The position numbers were made by a program, and so were the translations under genes. Source: Zygnema cylindricum (lineage: Eukaryota; Streptophyta; Zygnematophyceae; Zygnematales; Zygnemataceae). Taken from it: a DNA stretch of 64,000 nucleotides. Location of the stretch: positions 172,099 to 236,098 of the forward strand of contig JBBHKE010001874.1 of NCBI GenBank assembly GCA_037447655.1, in the 5' to 3' direction. Under the pieces are notes generated by a model. It was not told the origin of the DNA, ran no database searches, and saw only the letters and a program-made list of their open reading frames with translations. Positions 11,764-21,003 of the stretch are shown here, one piece after another; the first letter of the stretch is position 1; every line of letters starts with the position of its first letter.

Positions 11764-11992
11764 TGTCGTGCATGACAGTACAACCGTGAATGGCATGCAT
11801 CACATCCCGCGTGGGTCGCCAAAAAAACACCAGAAAATGAATGACCATTACATATGTACAGTATTGTGACCACAATCAGAGGACAAAGAATATATACTGC
11901 AAGAAATAATAAATGAATATGCTCAAAGAAACAAATTATTCCGAACACATGGATTTAGCAAGGGAAAATTAACAAAACAAGATCAGGTAAGT
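11764..11992. repeat. 229-bp direct repeat, right copy, next to the gypsy 3' end
   Basis: Partner of 10829-11057. It starts 30 bases beyond the stop of the integrase-PHD frame (on the - strand), after a run of 13 Gs that may belong to a polypurine tract. This position fits the 3' LTR start. Confidence 0.8.
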
Positions 11993-12022
11993 AAGGATGG
12001 AATTCCCCCCCCCCCCAGCTCC

Positions 12023-13387
12023 TTAGCCTGCGGAGGAGCTGGTCAGGACAGCTGGTAGATCGCGACACCCGTGGCAAAACCACTGTCCAGCCGGGATAGT
12101 GTGCAGAGGTGGAACGAGACACTCCATATGGAATCCCAGATTGCAATAGTCACAGAGCAGCATTGTTGTTTCTCCATCAGATCGCCGGCATAATTGGCAC
12201 TCAGTGGCCTCGGTAATCGGCATCCGCCACGGGTCCATGCTGTGAGAAAGGTCAGGTAGATAGCAAGGAGCACAATTTTTCGAATGCTCGCGCAAAGTTC
12301 GCGTGTCAGCCCCTTGTAAGCTTAATAATCCATTGGCGTCGATTTTGGTTATCCTCAAAATGTGAGCTGACACATCCGTATCGAGTGTGTCAAAAGTTTG
12401 CCGTCGCAAATAAACGTAATCCCCCACCCGAAAGGGTTTTTGTTGTGGCCGGTAACTGCCACTGCGAGTCGTTGCAAACCGTAAGGAGTCGCGATGTTGG
12501 GCGATCTGTAAATTTTCAAAAGCCATAGGCATTTCTCTAGCGAAAAGCAACGCTCGGTTAGTTAGTTCTTCCAAAAATAGGGAATCAGACATAAGAGGTA
12601 GAGGTAAGCTCGCGGCTTTCTGTACATTCCTACCTAGTAGAGGTTTTCGGCCAAATAACACATAATAAGGGCTGAAATTTGCCAGACTGGCCTGTACAGA
12701 CATGCGATAACCCATGACAATATATCCCAATGATTCATCCCACACTGTAATCTGTTTTTCCAAGCAATGTTTACGCAAAGCACGCTTAAAGGTTTGTACA
12801 GCTCTCTCTGCCAAACCGTCTGCTTGAGGATGATCTCGGCTCGTCCGCCGGTGATCGATTAACGCCTCGTCCAACATCTCCTGAAATTCACCGCGGAACT
12901 CGGTTCCTTGGTCGGTAAGTACTTCTGCGGGGGCTCCGTATCGGAGAAGCACATGCTCTTTGAAAGCTGCCGTGGTGAGTCTGGCAGTTTTCTGTGGAAG
13001 GGCTACAACTTCCACCCATTTGCTGAAATTTTCGATCATAATCATAATGTACTGCTTGCCCCTTCGCGAAATGGGAAAGGGACCTGCAAGATCACACGAC
13101 CACCTGTAAAAGAGACCCCGAATAGGCAAGGGCTGAAGGGAGGTCTGTCGGTTAGAAAATGACGTTCGTAGCCGGTCACAGGTGCTGCATTCCTGCAACA
13201 CAGCCGCCACATCAGCCTGCATGCCGGACCACCAATACCGTGCCTGTACCAAGCTCAAAGTCCGTTTGGTGCCATAGTGTCCAAGGTCAGTATGAATTTG
13301 GTTGATAAGTGATAGTCGTTCCGTCGGTCGTGGGACGTGCCGGTGACTTCCATCTGAGAGAAGACGAAAAGTGAGCCCCCCATCCAT
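12023..13387 (-). CDS. gypsy integrase with C-terminal PHD finger
   Basis: 454-residue frame continuing pol after a one-base shift in the G6 run at about 13375-13380. Order: H2C2 zinc-binding domain (HTDLGHYGTKRT ... CSTCDRLR), integrase core with the D,D,E triad (CDLAGPF, LTDQGTEF, GLAERAVQ), a GPY-like segment (FRVGDYVYLRRQ), then a C4HC3 PHD finger at the end (CQLC, CDYC, HMEC, CHGC). Many gypsy elements carry a chromodomain here; the PHD finger occupies that place and probably guides integration to modified histone tails (inference). Catalytic residues are all intact, so the element may be fairly young despite the shift, which could be mutation, sequencing error in the homopolymer, or a programmed shift. 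Confidence 0.9.
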   Translation of the reverse strand: MDGGLTFRLLSDGSHRHVPRPTERLSLINQIHTDLGHYGTKRTLSLVQARYWWSGMQADVAAVLQECSTCDRLRTSFSNRQTSLQPLPIRGLFYRWSCDLAGPFPISRRGKQYIMIMIENFSKWVEVVALPQKTARLTTAAFKEHVLLRYGAPAEVLTDQGTEFRGEFQEMLDEALIDHRRTSRDHPQADGLAERAVQTFKRALRKHCLEKQITVWDESLGYIVMGYRMSVQASLANFSPYYVLFGRKPLLGRNVQKAASLPLPLMSDSLFLEELTNRALLFAREMPMAFENLQIAQHRDSLRFATTRSGSYRPQQKPFRVGDYVYLRRQTFDTLDTDVSAHILRITKIDANGLLSLQGADTRTLREHSKNCAPCYLPDLSHSMDPWRMPITEATECQLCRRSDGETTMLLCDYCNLGFHMECLVPPLHTIPAGQWFCHGCRDLPAVLTSSSAG

Positions 13388-16300
13388 AAGTAACTCTGGG
13401 CTCTCTTACGAACACGCTCCTCTTCCATTGGTACGGTGCCCGCCCGAAAAGACTGAGTGGACAGGAAAAGGATTAAAGGGCTGTCCCGCCATGGATCGTG
13501 TTCGGTTTTGTGATATGTAGGTGCGGAAAAACTGTAGATCAGATGCGCTCCCGCCGAGAGGGAGGCAACCGTTTCGCCAACAAAATCCTGTCGTACCCCA
13601 TTATCAATGGAGTTGGGCAAAGGATTCCTGGAGAGCCCGTCCGCATTCAAGCTGAGAAGCCCGGGTCGGTGAATTATTTCCATATCATATTCCTGTAAAA
13701 TAAGAGCCCAACGGGCTAATTTGCCGGATAGCTTGTCATTGGTCATGAGCCAATGCAACGGTTGATGGTCAGTAAGAAGGGTAAAAGGCTTGCCATAGAG
13801 GTAATGTCGGAAATGCACAATACCCCAAACTGCGGCAAGGCATTCTCCCTCATAACTACTGTAATTTGATTCCGCTTGGTTGTTGCTTCGACTGGCATAA
13901 GCCACCACATATTCTTCACCTGTGAGTTCACGCTGAGTTAGGATGGCCGCAATACCTGGCTTACCAAAGTCTGTCTGTAGGCAAAATGGTAACTTATGAT
14001 TCGGTGGACGAAGGATGGGAGCAGTGGACAGTGCGTCCTTTAATCCCTGAAATGCCTCGATCTGAGAAGGTCCCCACGTGAACGGGACAGATTTCTTTAA
14101 GAGTTCATTTAATGGTGATGCAAGTGTACTGAAACTAGGAACAAACCGTCGGTAATAATTGGCTAACCCCAGAAATGCACGCAAGCTAGTCAAATCAGTT
14201 GGGGCCGGTAGTTTACTAATTGCTTCCACTTTGACTTCCAGCGGAGTAATGCCCTCAGATGAGATAAAGTGCCCAAGGTATGGAACCCCTTCGGCCCCAA
14301 AGGTACATTTTGCAGGATGACATTTAAGTCCTACCTTTTTTAATTCCTTCAACACCCACTCTATATGCACTGCATGTTCCTCTATAGAGGCTGAAGCGAT
14401 GATTAGATCGTCAATATAGCAACGGGCAAACTTACATCCCCCCAAGACTGAGTCCATGACTTTCTGGAATACCGCCGGTGCATTTTTCAGTCCAAAAGGC
14501 ATAACCGCCCATTCCCAACGTCCGTCACTACCCCAAAATGCAGTTTTGTGTCGATCTTTTTCCTCTATTTCGATCTGATTAAATCCCTGTCGCAGATCTA
14601 AGATGCTAAAATATTTAGCTCCGCCCACGTGATCAAAAATGTCCTCGGCCAACGGCATTGGATGTCGGTCCTGGATTGTTCGTGAATTCAGTTCTCGATA
14701 GTCCCCGCACATGCGACGTTCTGTAAAATTCCCCTCCGCGTCTTTTTTACGAGGCATGACGGTGGGTGCCGCAAAAGTGGAATCGGACCTATAGATCAGA
14801 CCTGCCTCTTCTAACTCTGCGCATCGTTTGTCTACAGATTCCCATTCGGTTTCGGATAGACGATGCTTGGGCTTAAATATAGGTCTGTCATCTTCCAAGT
14901 CAATAGACATTTTGTAAGTGGTGTGTCGACCTAAGTCTTTCATGGAGAAAGCAAATGCGTCTACGTTTCGGTTTATGACTTTATCTAACAGTTCGTGTTC
15001 AGTTTCGGTTAGTCCAGTTCCGAATTTCCATGTCGGTTTTTCAGGAGTGTTAATGGTCATGGCTTCCATGGCTTGTGCAAATGCTAGCTGTTCATCTGCT
15101 ATCAAGGAGTGACCCAACTCATACTCGACAGGAAGCTGATGCAAACAATTTACTGCGTGGTGCCAACTTCTAGACGGAAATGCAGCTGTCCAGTGTGGTG
15201 ACGCCCGTGCCGGTACTTGAGATCTAGTGGCCGTGTATGCTGGGAGAGACCAACTCATGTGACTAGGTTCCAAAAAATCATAAATAGTGTGATCTATGTC
15301 AGACTTAGCGGGAAAAGGAAAAAGGCCAAGCTGAAAAATTGTACCCCGAAGAGAAGGTGAGGACTTGGAAGGTGTGTGTCTGAATGGTGTATGCCCCCCC
15401 CCAGCTGATTGAGACGGATGGTTCTGTGCGTATCGACCAGCGGCGAACCCCATGCCTAAGACAAATGACAGTGATTGGGGATCCATGACACGACCAAGTA
15501 AGGTGCAGCGCTGCCTCTCGGTGAGTCCCGGAGCAGCAGTGGTGCCTGAGATGAAATGTAAAAGATGTTCTCGTTCTGCGGCAGTAGGTTCTTCTAAGCT
15601 GCCTGTATGAGTATTGTGAAGCATGCCCGGTCCATCATGCGAGTATGCGTGAGAGTGTGGATATGCAACTAGTGTAGGAAGTGCTCGTAGTGGTTGGCCC
15701 GGGATGTTAAGACCAAATGCAGGAGGATAGTCAGTCTGTATACAGGTCTGGACCTTGTGAAATGGAAGAAGTGCGTCTTGGATGGAAAGATGAGGTGGGC
15801 GGACAGCGAGGTTAGCTTCTCGGAGCCGACCCATGTCCACCAGGTTAGTCCACTTGGAACGAACCCGGTGGGCCAGCGAACCGTGGCGTGCGCCATCAAT
15901 GATCAGTGGTGGTCCAATTAATGATTCGATGCGTTTATAATCTGCGAGGACCGTAGGTCGAGGGTCATTATAGGCTGCGATATTTTCTAAGATGTATCCG
16001 AAAGGACGGTCCAGGTTTTGGAAGAAATGGATAATACGCACCGCCTCGAAAAACAACTTAGTACGTGGATCTGCGAGACCTAAACCTTTCCCGGCCCTGG
16101 ACATGCCCTGACATTCCCATCCGGCAAAGAGGAGATCAATTGGTTCCAATTCCATTAAATGATGATTTCCTATTAGCCGGATATCCTGTGGCAACGCCGA
16201 ATGCATATCGTGAAAAGCAGACTGAGGTAAGAGATGAGGATACTGTTCGTGCAAGACTTGACAGTGGTGCAACTGAGCGCGTCTGGCCAAAGGATCAATA

Positions 16301-18336
16301 TCTACGGAATAGTAATGTTTTATCAGAAGACCGTTCCGAAGGCAAGAGAGAAGTGAAGTCCCTATTCCTGCAAAAAGGTCTAAGATGACGAGACCGTTTT
16401 GGTGAGGTTGTAAATTGACTGGTGTCCATTTAATGGGCAGGAACCCGGACGGATCCATCGTAATGGAGGGTGGATCTGGAATACTAGATAAAGGTATTGG
16501 TATAGTAAATTTATAAAGCTGGTCAAATTCCGAAGAGTTTATGATAAATCCCGGTGTACTAAATAATTCTGGTAAACCCGGGGGATCTGGTGAGATTTCA
16601 TCCGCGGTTAGAGATTCAAGGATGTCTGCGCCTATGCCAATTGCGGCATAGGCTGGCAAGATCAGCGCCGAATGAGCCGTAGTAGGCATGGGTTGCCGGG
16701 CCGAGATAAGGGGTAAGCAAATTTTACGTTCCGGAAAGTTGTTCGGTCTGTACGAAAATGTCTGATCATGCATATCAACCCCCCCCCCAACTCGAAAAAT
16801 AACGTCTTGACCGACCAAGCATTCATAGTCACTACACTTGGTGACCAAGGCGTGAGCATAAATTTCTGCGAAATCTGTCGCTGACTTACTCTGAAACTGA
16901 AAACAGATTGGTTCTATCGTAATACCGAGGACTGGCTCCGTGGTACCTGCGGAAGTCAGTAGACGTGTGGTAGTGGGTTGTAACTTATCTGCTGTAAGAC
17001 CTATTTTGATGGCAAAATCAGAACCGAGGATAATTGGCTTTGCGCCTGTATCCATGAGAGGAAGTGCCGGAGCAAACCCATTGACCGTAAAAACGCCCAA
17101 TTTGTTATCTAGAAAACTGATGTGAGGAGTGAGGCTAGACCGCTCTTCAAGAGTAATAGCTTGAAGAGAGAGAGCATTACGATGGTTTTGTAATGCTTGT
17201 AACGCAACTGCTGAAGGAGTTAGATCTATAGTTTTTTCGTTGCTATCCAACTCCGGAAGCATTGTGGACAGGATGGACAGACGTTCTTTGACCTTATATG
17301 TGTCTTGTATACTCCTCTCTAAAATAGTTAATGCCTCAGCAGTGATGCTTGATGCTGTTTCTGGAATAGGTGAGCGAGGTTCCTTGGCGAATGATAATGG
17401 GATTCGTGTGTTAATGGATTTTGACTCGCGATTATGATCGGGCGTCCCTTTAAACTGAGCTGCCCGCTGTTGAATAGTGGACTCCCGAAGGGATCGCCCA
17501 GCAAAAGAGGGCATATGGACCACAGTTCGGGCCATTCCGGTTAATTGCGGTTTGACCTGCGCCATAAGCGCGGCAAACTGCTCCTTCATCATAGCCGCTA
17601 CGGTAGCCTGCATCTCGGCTTTCTCCCGGTCCCTCCTGCTGATTTTTGGAGGGTAGTCTTTCTCTACCCCTTTGGGTGGAGTGACCAATTTTGCCGAGCG
17701 AGCAGGTATACCGCCGTTTTTGATTTGATTTTGATAACTGAAATCGGGATTTTTAATGTGACATCGATGTACATAATGACCCGTTTGATTACAATGAGTA
17801 CACGTGGCGGTCTTATCCGGACAGCTGCGTGCGTCGTGACCAGTGTTACCACATCGAAAACATATACGAACAGCAGGGTTTGTTGGTAATGTTCCCATGG
17901 CCGGAGCCCTTGGAGGTCTCGGATTAGGCCATGGGTTGCGTGGGTTAGGATTAGGATTCGGGTTTGAATTGGGAGAAGACTTAGGTCGCTCGTGAGCGTC
18001 CCACCAGCTGGTCTGCATTTCATACCGTACGGCGTATTCTGCAGCCTGCTCGAAAGTAAATTTGAGGCCATATGCCTCAGTCAAATGGCTTTGAATGAAA
18101 CGTCGGGATTGGGTGGGAAATTGCCCCACAAATTTCTGAACTGCCTCTGCGTCTGACATGAGATCTGGCAGTGCTTCACGTAATGTTTCCATACGTGCTC
18201 GCAATGCCGGAGCGGTTTCGCCCGGGCGACGTTCGAAATTCATTAGTTCTTTAACCTGATCGGGATTCTGCATTCGGTACTCTTCTTGTAATAAACTGAA
18301 AACAAATGATACTGGATCCCTTAGAGGAACCAGCAT
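13255..18336 (-). CDS. gag-protease-DNMT-reverse transcriptase-RNase H polyprotein
   Basis: 1693-residue open frame. Gag with two CCHC knuckles (CFRCGNTGHDARSC, CTHCNQTGHYVHRC; residues about 159-190); protease with LMDTGAKP (about 427); a DNA methyltransferase (about 645-965); RT with CGDYRELN and YIDDLIIA (about 1155-1320); RNase H with LQTDFGKPG and LLTDHQPLHWL (about 1449-1530). The methyltransferase has motif I DLFAGIGTS, acidic motif II SVDIDP, motif IV GWECQGMS with catalytic Cys, motif VI ILENI, motif VIII HRVRSKWTNL and a motif-X-like LLGRVM; the last two resemble DNMT3/DRM enzymes. It should methylate DNA C5 positions during or after reverse transcription (inference). Motif IV has E where PCQ enzymes have P. 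The last residues (about 1650 on) are a frameshifted tail: the true continuation is the 12023-13387 frame. ATG 18336 is the first Met in the frame, but gag-like sequence extends upstream without a start. Confidence 0.9.
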   Translation of the reverse strand: MLVPLRDPVSFVFSLLQEEYRMQNPDQVKELMNFERRPGETAPALRARMETLREALPDLMSDAEAVQKFVGQFPTQSRRFIQSHLTEAYGLKFTFEQAAEYAVRYEMQTSWWDAHERPKSSPNSNPNPNPNPRNPWPNPRPPRAPAMGTLPTNPAVRICFRCGNTGHDARSCPDKTATCTHCNQTGHYVHRCHIKNPDFSYQNQIKNGGIPARSAKLVTPPKGVEKDYPPKISRRDREKAEMQATVAAMMKEQFAALMAQVKPQLTGMARTVVHMPSFAGRSLRESTIQQRAAQFKGTPDHNRESKSINTRIPLSFAKEPRSPIPETASSITAEALTILERSIQDTYKVKERLSILSTMLPELDSNEKTIDLTPSAVALQALQNHRNALSLQAITLEERSSLTPHISFLDNKLGVFTVNGFAPALPLMDTGAKPIILGSDFAIKIGLTADKLQPTTTRLLTSAGTTEPVLGITIEPICFQFQSKSATDFAEIYAHALVTKCSDYECLVGQDVIFRVGGGVDMHDQTFSYRPNNFPERKICLPLISARQPMPTTAHSALILPAYAAIGIGADILESLTADEISPDPPGLPELFSTPGFIINSSEFDQLYKFTIPIPLSSIPDPPSITMDPSGFLPIKWTPVNLQPHQNGLVILDLFAGIGTSLLSCLRNGLLIKHYYSVDIDPLARRAQLHHCQVLHEQYPHLLPQSAFHDMHSALPQDIRLIGNHHLMELEPIDLLFAGWECQGMSRAGKGLGLADPRTKLFFEAVRIIHFFQNLDRPFGYILENIAAYNDPRPTVLADYKRIESLIGPPLIIDGARHGSLAHRVRSKWTNLVDMGRLREANLAVRPPHLSIQDALLPFHKVQTCIQTDYPPAFGLNIPGQPLRALPTLVAYPHSHAYSHDGPGMLHNTHTGSLEEPTAAEREHLLHFISGTTAAPGLTERQRCTLLGRVMDPQSLSFVLGMGFAAGRYAQNHPSQSAGGGHTPFRHTPSKSSPSLRGTIFQLGLFPFPAKSDIDHTIYDFLEPSHMSWSLPAYTATRSQVPARASPHWTAAFPSRSWHHAVNCLHQLPVEYELGHSLIADEQLAFAQAMEAMTINTPEKPTWKFGTGLTETEHELLDKVINRNVDAFAFSMKDLGRHTTYKMSIDLEDDRPIFKPKHRLSETEWESVDKRCAELEEAGLIYRSDSTFAAPTVMPRKKDAEGNFTERRMCGDYRELNSRTIQDRHPMPLAEDIFDHVGGAKYFSILDLRQGFNQIEIEEKDRHKTAFWGSDGRWEWAVMPFGLKNAPAVFQKVMDSVLGGCKFARCYIDDLIIASASIEEHAVHIEWVLKELKKVGLKCHPAKCTFGAEGVPYLGHFISSEGITPLEVKVEAISKLPAPTDLTSLRAFLGLANYYRRFVPSFSTLASPLNELLKKSVPFTWGPSQIEAFQGLKDALSTAPILRPPNHKLPFCLQTDFGKPGIAAILTQRELTGEEYVVAYASRSNNQAESNYSSYEGECLAAVWGIVHFRHYLYGKPFTLLTDHQPLHWLMTNDKLSGKLARWALILQEYDMEIIHRPGLLSLNADGLSRNPLPNSIDNGVRQDFVGETVASLSAGAHLIYSFSAPTYHKTEHDPWRDSPLILFLSTQSFRAGTVPMEEERVRKRAQSYLWMGGSLFVFSQMEVTGTSHDRRNDYHLSTKFILTLDTMAPNGL

Positions 18337-18540
18337 TGCAGGGCGGGCTGGAATTGCAGCCCGAGCCGCAACGGCGAACTGATGAGGGACCTCAGGTATT
18401 TCAGGTGAAATTTCGTTACCTGCAGAGTCATAAACTGCGGGTACCGCAGCTTGGAAAAGAATTTCTGCACGTTTCCAGCCTGTGCGTAATGTTTTGCGTG
18501 CGCTAATCCGTACAGAGGGCCGTCTCTCTCAGAAACACGT

Positions 18541-18987
18541 GTCTTCACACATACAGCGTATGAAAAATATTGGCCACATGTCGGCAAGTGGGAAGACGAT
18601 AAACGAAACCGCAAATTCTGTGCGGCAGCGAAAGGTATTTTAGGGTCTCGACACGTCGACAATGTGGCGTACGGACATTACGAAGTCGCAAAAATTGTAC
18701 AGGGTGCGGAGAAACGCCTCAAATTGAAGGCGAGTGGAAGTTTCGCCTCATTTTATGTACCACTTCCTCCGTCACAATTCTTCGTACACGTCTGCGTAAG
18801 TCACTTTTGTAAGTGACAAGTTATTTGCGTTTACATCCGAATGCTCTGAAAGCTGTACAAAGAATCTTCGCTAAAAAACAAAGTAGCAAGACTAAGTTTC
18901 GGTTACATGCGAAAATACCCTAAAAAAGACGGAGGAAAGTCGCGCAAATCATCGACCATGTGAACAACGGGCTAAGCTAGACTATGG
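18541..18987. other. intergenic; relic of an AGGGTATGTCCCC-type element end
   Basis: No gene. Bases about 18868-18925 (ctaaaaaacaaagtagcaag and the following aagtttcggttacatgc) resemble the inner end of the inverted elements at 24620-24670, so a decayed terminus of that family lies here. Confidence 0.45.
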
Positions 18988-19802
18988 CAGAGGTCGCAAA
19001 CGGTCAACCGAAACCGTGACCGACCGTTAACCAACCGCCCGCGCCAGATCCGGAACGGATTCGGTTGCCAAATTTTGGGGGTCGGACGGTTACGGTCGGT
19101 TGATTCACCAGGAAAAAAAAAACGGTCAGTTACGGTCGGTCAACCAAAAAACCAAAAAAAATGAAAATTTTGTACTGTCCCTATAATCCAACATTCTTGT
19201 ACTTTGTACTCTTTGACATCGTGGAAGTACGTGGCATCATGATTAGCGTGGCAAATCTGACACGGTACTGTAGTAAGCTATTTATTTCGAAAATCAAAGG
19301 GAGCGCGACAAAGCGTCGCAAATCTAACACGGTAGTACACTATTCATTTCGAAAATCTTAGGGAGCGCGACAAAGCGTCGCAAATCTGACACGGTAGTAC
19401 AATATTCATTTCGCAAATATTAGGCAACGCGACAAAGCGTCGCAAATCTGACACAGTAGTACACTATTCATTTCGCAAATCTAAGCCAACAAGACAAAGC
19501 GTCGCAAATCTGACACGGTAGTAATACTATTCATTTCGAAAATCTTAGGGAACGCGACAAATCGTAATTATTGGCTTATTCCGTCGTACATTGATTAATT
19601 TTGTACTTTTTCGGTTACGGGCGGGCACGGTTAGTCGCGAAAAATCATGATTCGGTTAATTTTTTTTTTCGTAAACGACGGTCGGTTAACGATTAACAAT
19701 TTTGGAGCGTGACAAAACTCGGTCGGGCGTCGGTTACTCAGATTTAAAAAAAAAAAAACGGTCGGTTTTGGGTATGAAAATTTTTAACTTTTGCGACCTC
19801 TG
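18988..19802. mobile_element. candidate TIR transposon remnant, termini cagaggtcgcaaa
   Basis: 815 bp bounded by cagaggtcgcaaa and tttgcgacctctg, with subterminal cggtcggtta-type repeats in both halves, in inverted sense. CAGAGGT-type ends are common in hAT elements. I find no matching 8-bp target duplication, and there is no transposase frame. Confidence 0.6.
19247..19563. repeat. about 63-bp tandem repeat, five units
   Basis: Units of the form cgcaaatctgacacggtagt, then actattcatttcg, aaatctta and gggagcgcgacaaagcgt, within the cagaggtcg element. The last unit is cut (gacaaatcgtaatt). Confidence 0.9.
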
Positions 19803-21003
19803 ATTCATGCTAGCCATCTTCCAAAATACCAACTAAATTGTAAACAAAGTCCATTCGGAACGGGTGCAAACATTTAATTGTATTGAACAAATAGTTAGCC
19901 AATTAAAGTAAATAGATTGATTCTTATAACAATATGGTAAAACGCGTTTCTAGTGGCAAAAATTCATGTTAGCCAACTTACAATATGTAAACTATGTAAA
20001 GAGCAAACAAATACCATGCAAATACCATAATACAATATATATTTTACAAATCATTCGTCGATCATAGTAAAATATTTAAATGTACAACTGTATTGTGAAA
20101 CACATTTGTCTGGGGACGGAGTTATGTTACCTAACGTTTGACGTGTAATACCATCTACACGAAAAAGAAGACCAAAATCGTAACTGTAATGCAAATATGT
20201 TGTGCAAATCATTTAGTGAATCATAGTATGAGGTTAAGTTGAGTAACGACATCATAAAACATAATTGTTGACAAAAGTAATGAAGAAAATTACATTATAT
20301 AATCATGATAAAAAAGTTGAATATATATTATTATAACACACTTATATATCCTTCACGCTATTTTCTTCGCACAAAATCATGTTTATAAGCTTCTAATAGG
20401 TAAAAATATTACAAATCGTGATAAAAGACGTACCATGAACGTTTAAATTTGCGCATATACGGTCCAAATAATCACCGAATATGTAAGCAACATACTTTAC
20501 TTTTGTTGTTCCAATTGACTAAAAAGATCTTCATTATATTTAATTTTTATTAATATGCATTTTCAATCGTAATTAAGTGTTTGGTGCACGTTTTAATCAT
20601 AAATGCTTTTCATTTACATGGTTTGAAGAATATGTGTAGTTATAAATATCAATGATGATTTATTAATGATTTGTATAATATATATCTACTTGTTTGGATT
20701 TTTTTGTATGATTATATTGTGCGTGCTTTTACGGCTTTATGTATCTCAAGTATGTTGTTGTGACTTCTTACCAAGATCAAAGTGTATCGGTGATTGAGTG
20801 ATTAGTGGTCACAAATAATAACTTCGGATGTGTGCATTACTACTATAGCGATAAGAAGTAAAATGAAATATTGTGTACTTCATAAAAATGGACTAAATAG
20901 AAAAAAACAAACATTTCTTAATTTTACTTATGGCGTTCACATGAGCATGAAGTTATATCGGGACTGTCAAGCATTGCGTACTAAATCATGGTGTGGTACA
21001 GTA
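19803..21003. other. AT-rich intergenic, nothing recognised
   Basis: 1.2 kb of AT-rich DNA with no open frame of substance. Some loosely repeated phrases (caaatcatt-gt-atcatagta near 20055 and 20205) suggest old repeats, but I cannot define an element. Confidence 0.5.

Larger units (their letters stand above)
11764..18540 (-). mobile_element. Ty3/gypsy retrotransposon with DNA methyltransferase and PHD finger
   Basis: Reads 18.5 kb to 11.8 kb on the - strand: gag with two zinc knuckles, aspartic protease, C5-cytosine methyltransferase, reverse transcriptase, RNase H, integrase, PHD finger. Protease-RT-RH-IN order is that of Ty3/gypsy. The methyltransferase sits in the same open frame between protease and RT. 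No 5' LTR matching the 229-bp repeats is seen right of 18.5 kb, so the 5' end is truncated or diverged. Two lesions are visible: a missing gag start (frame open upstream to about 18530 with no ATG before 18336) and a one-base frame change at a G-run near 13380. Confidence 0.9.

Noticed and set aside
15440-16400. DNA methyltransferase as a separate host gene beside a transposon
   Set aside because: It is in the same uninterrupted frame as protease and reverse transcriptase, with no intron, start or stop between.
19247-19563. Regular repeats considered as a CRISPR array
   Set aside because: Units are contiguous about 63-bp repeats without unique spacers, in a eukaryotic genome.
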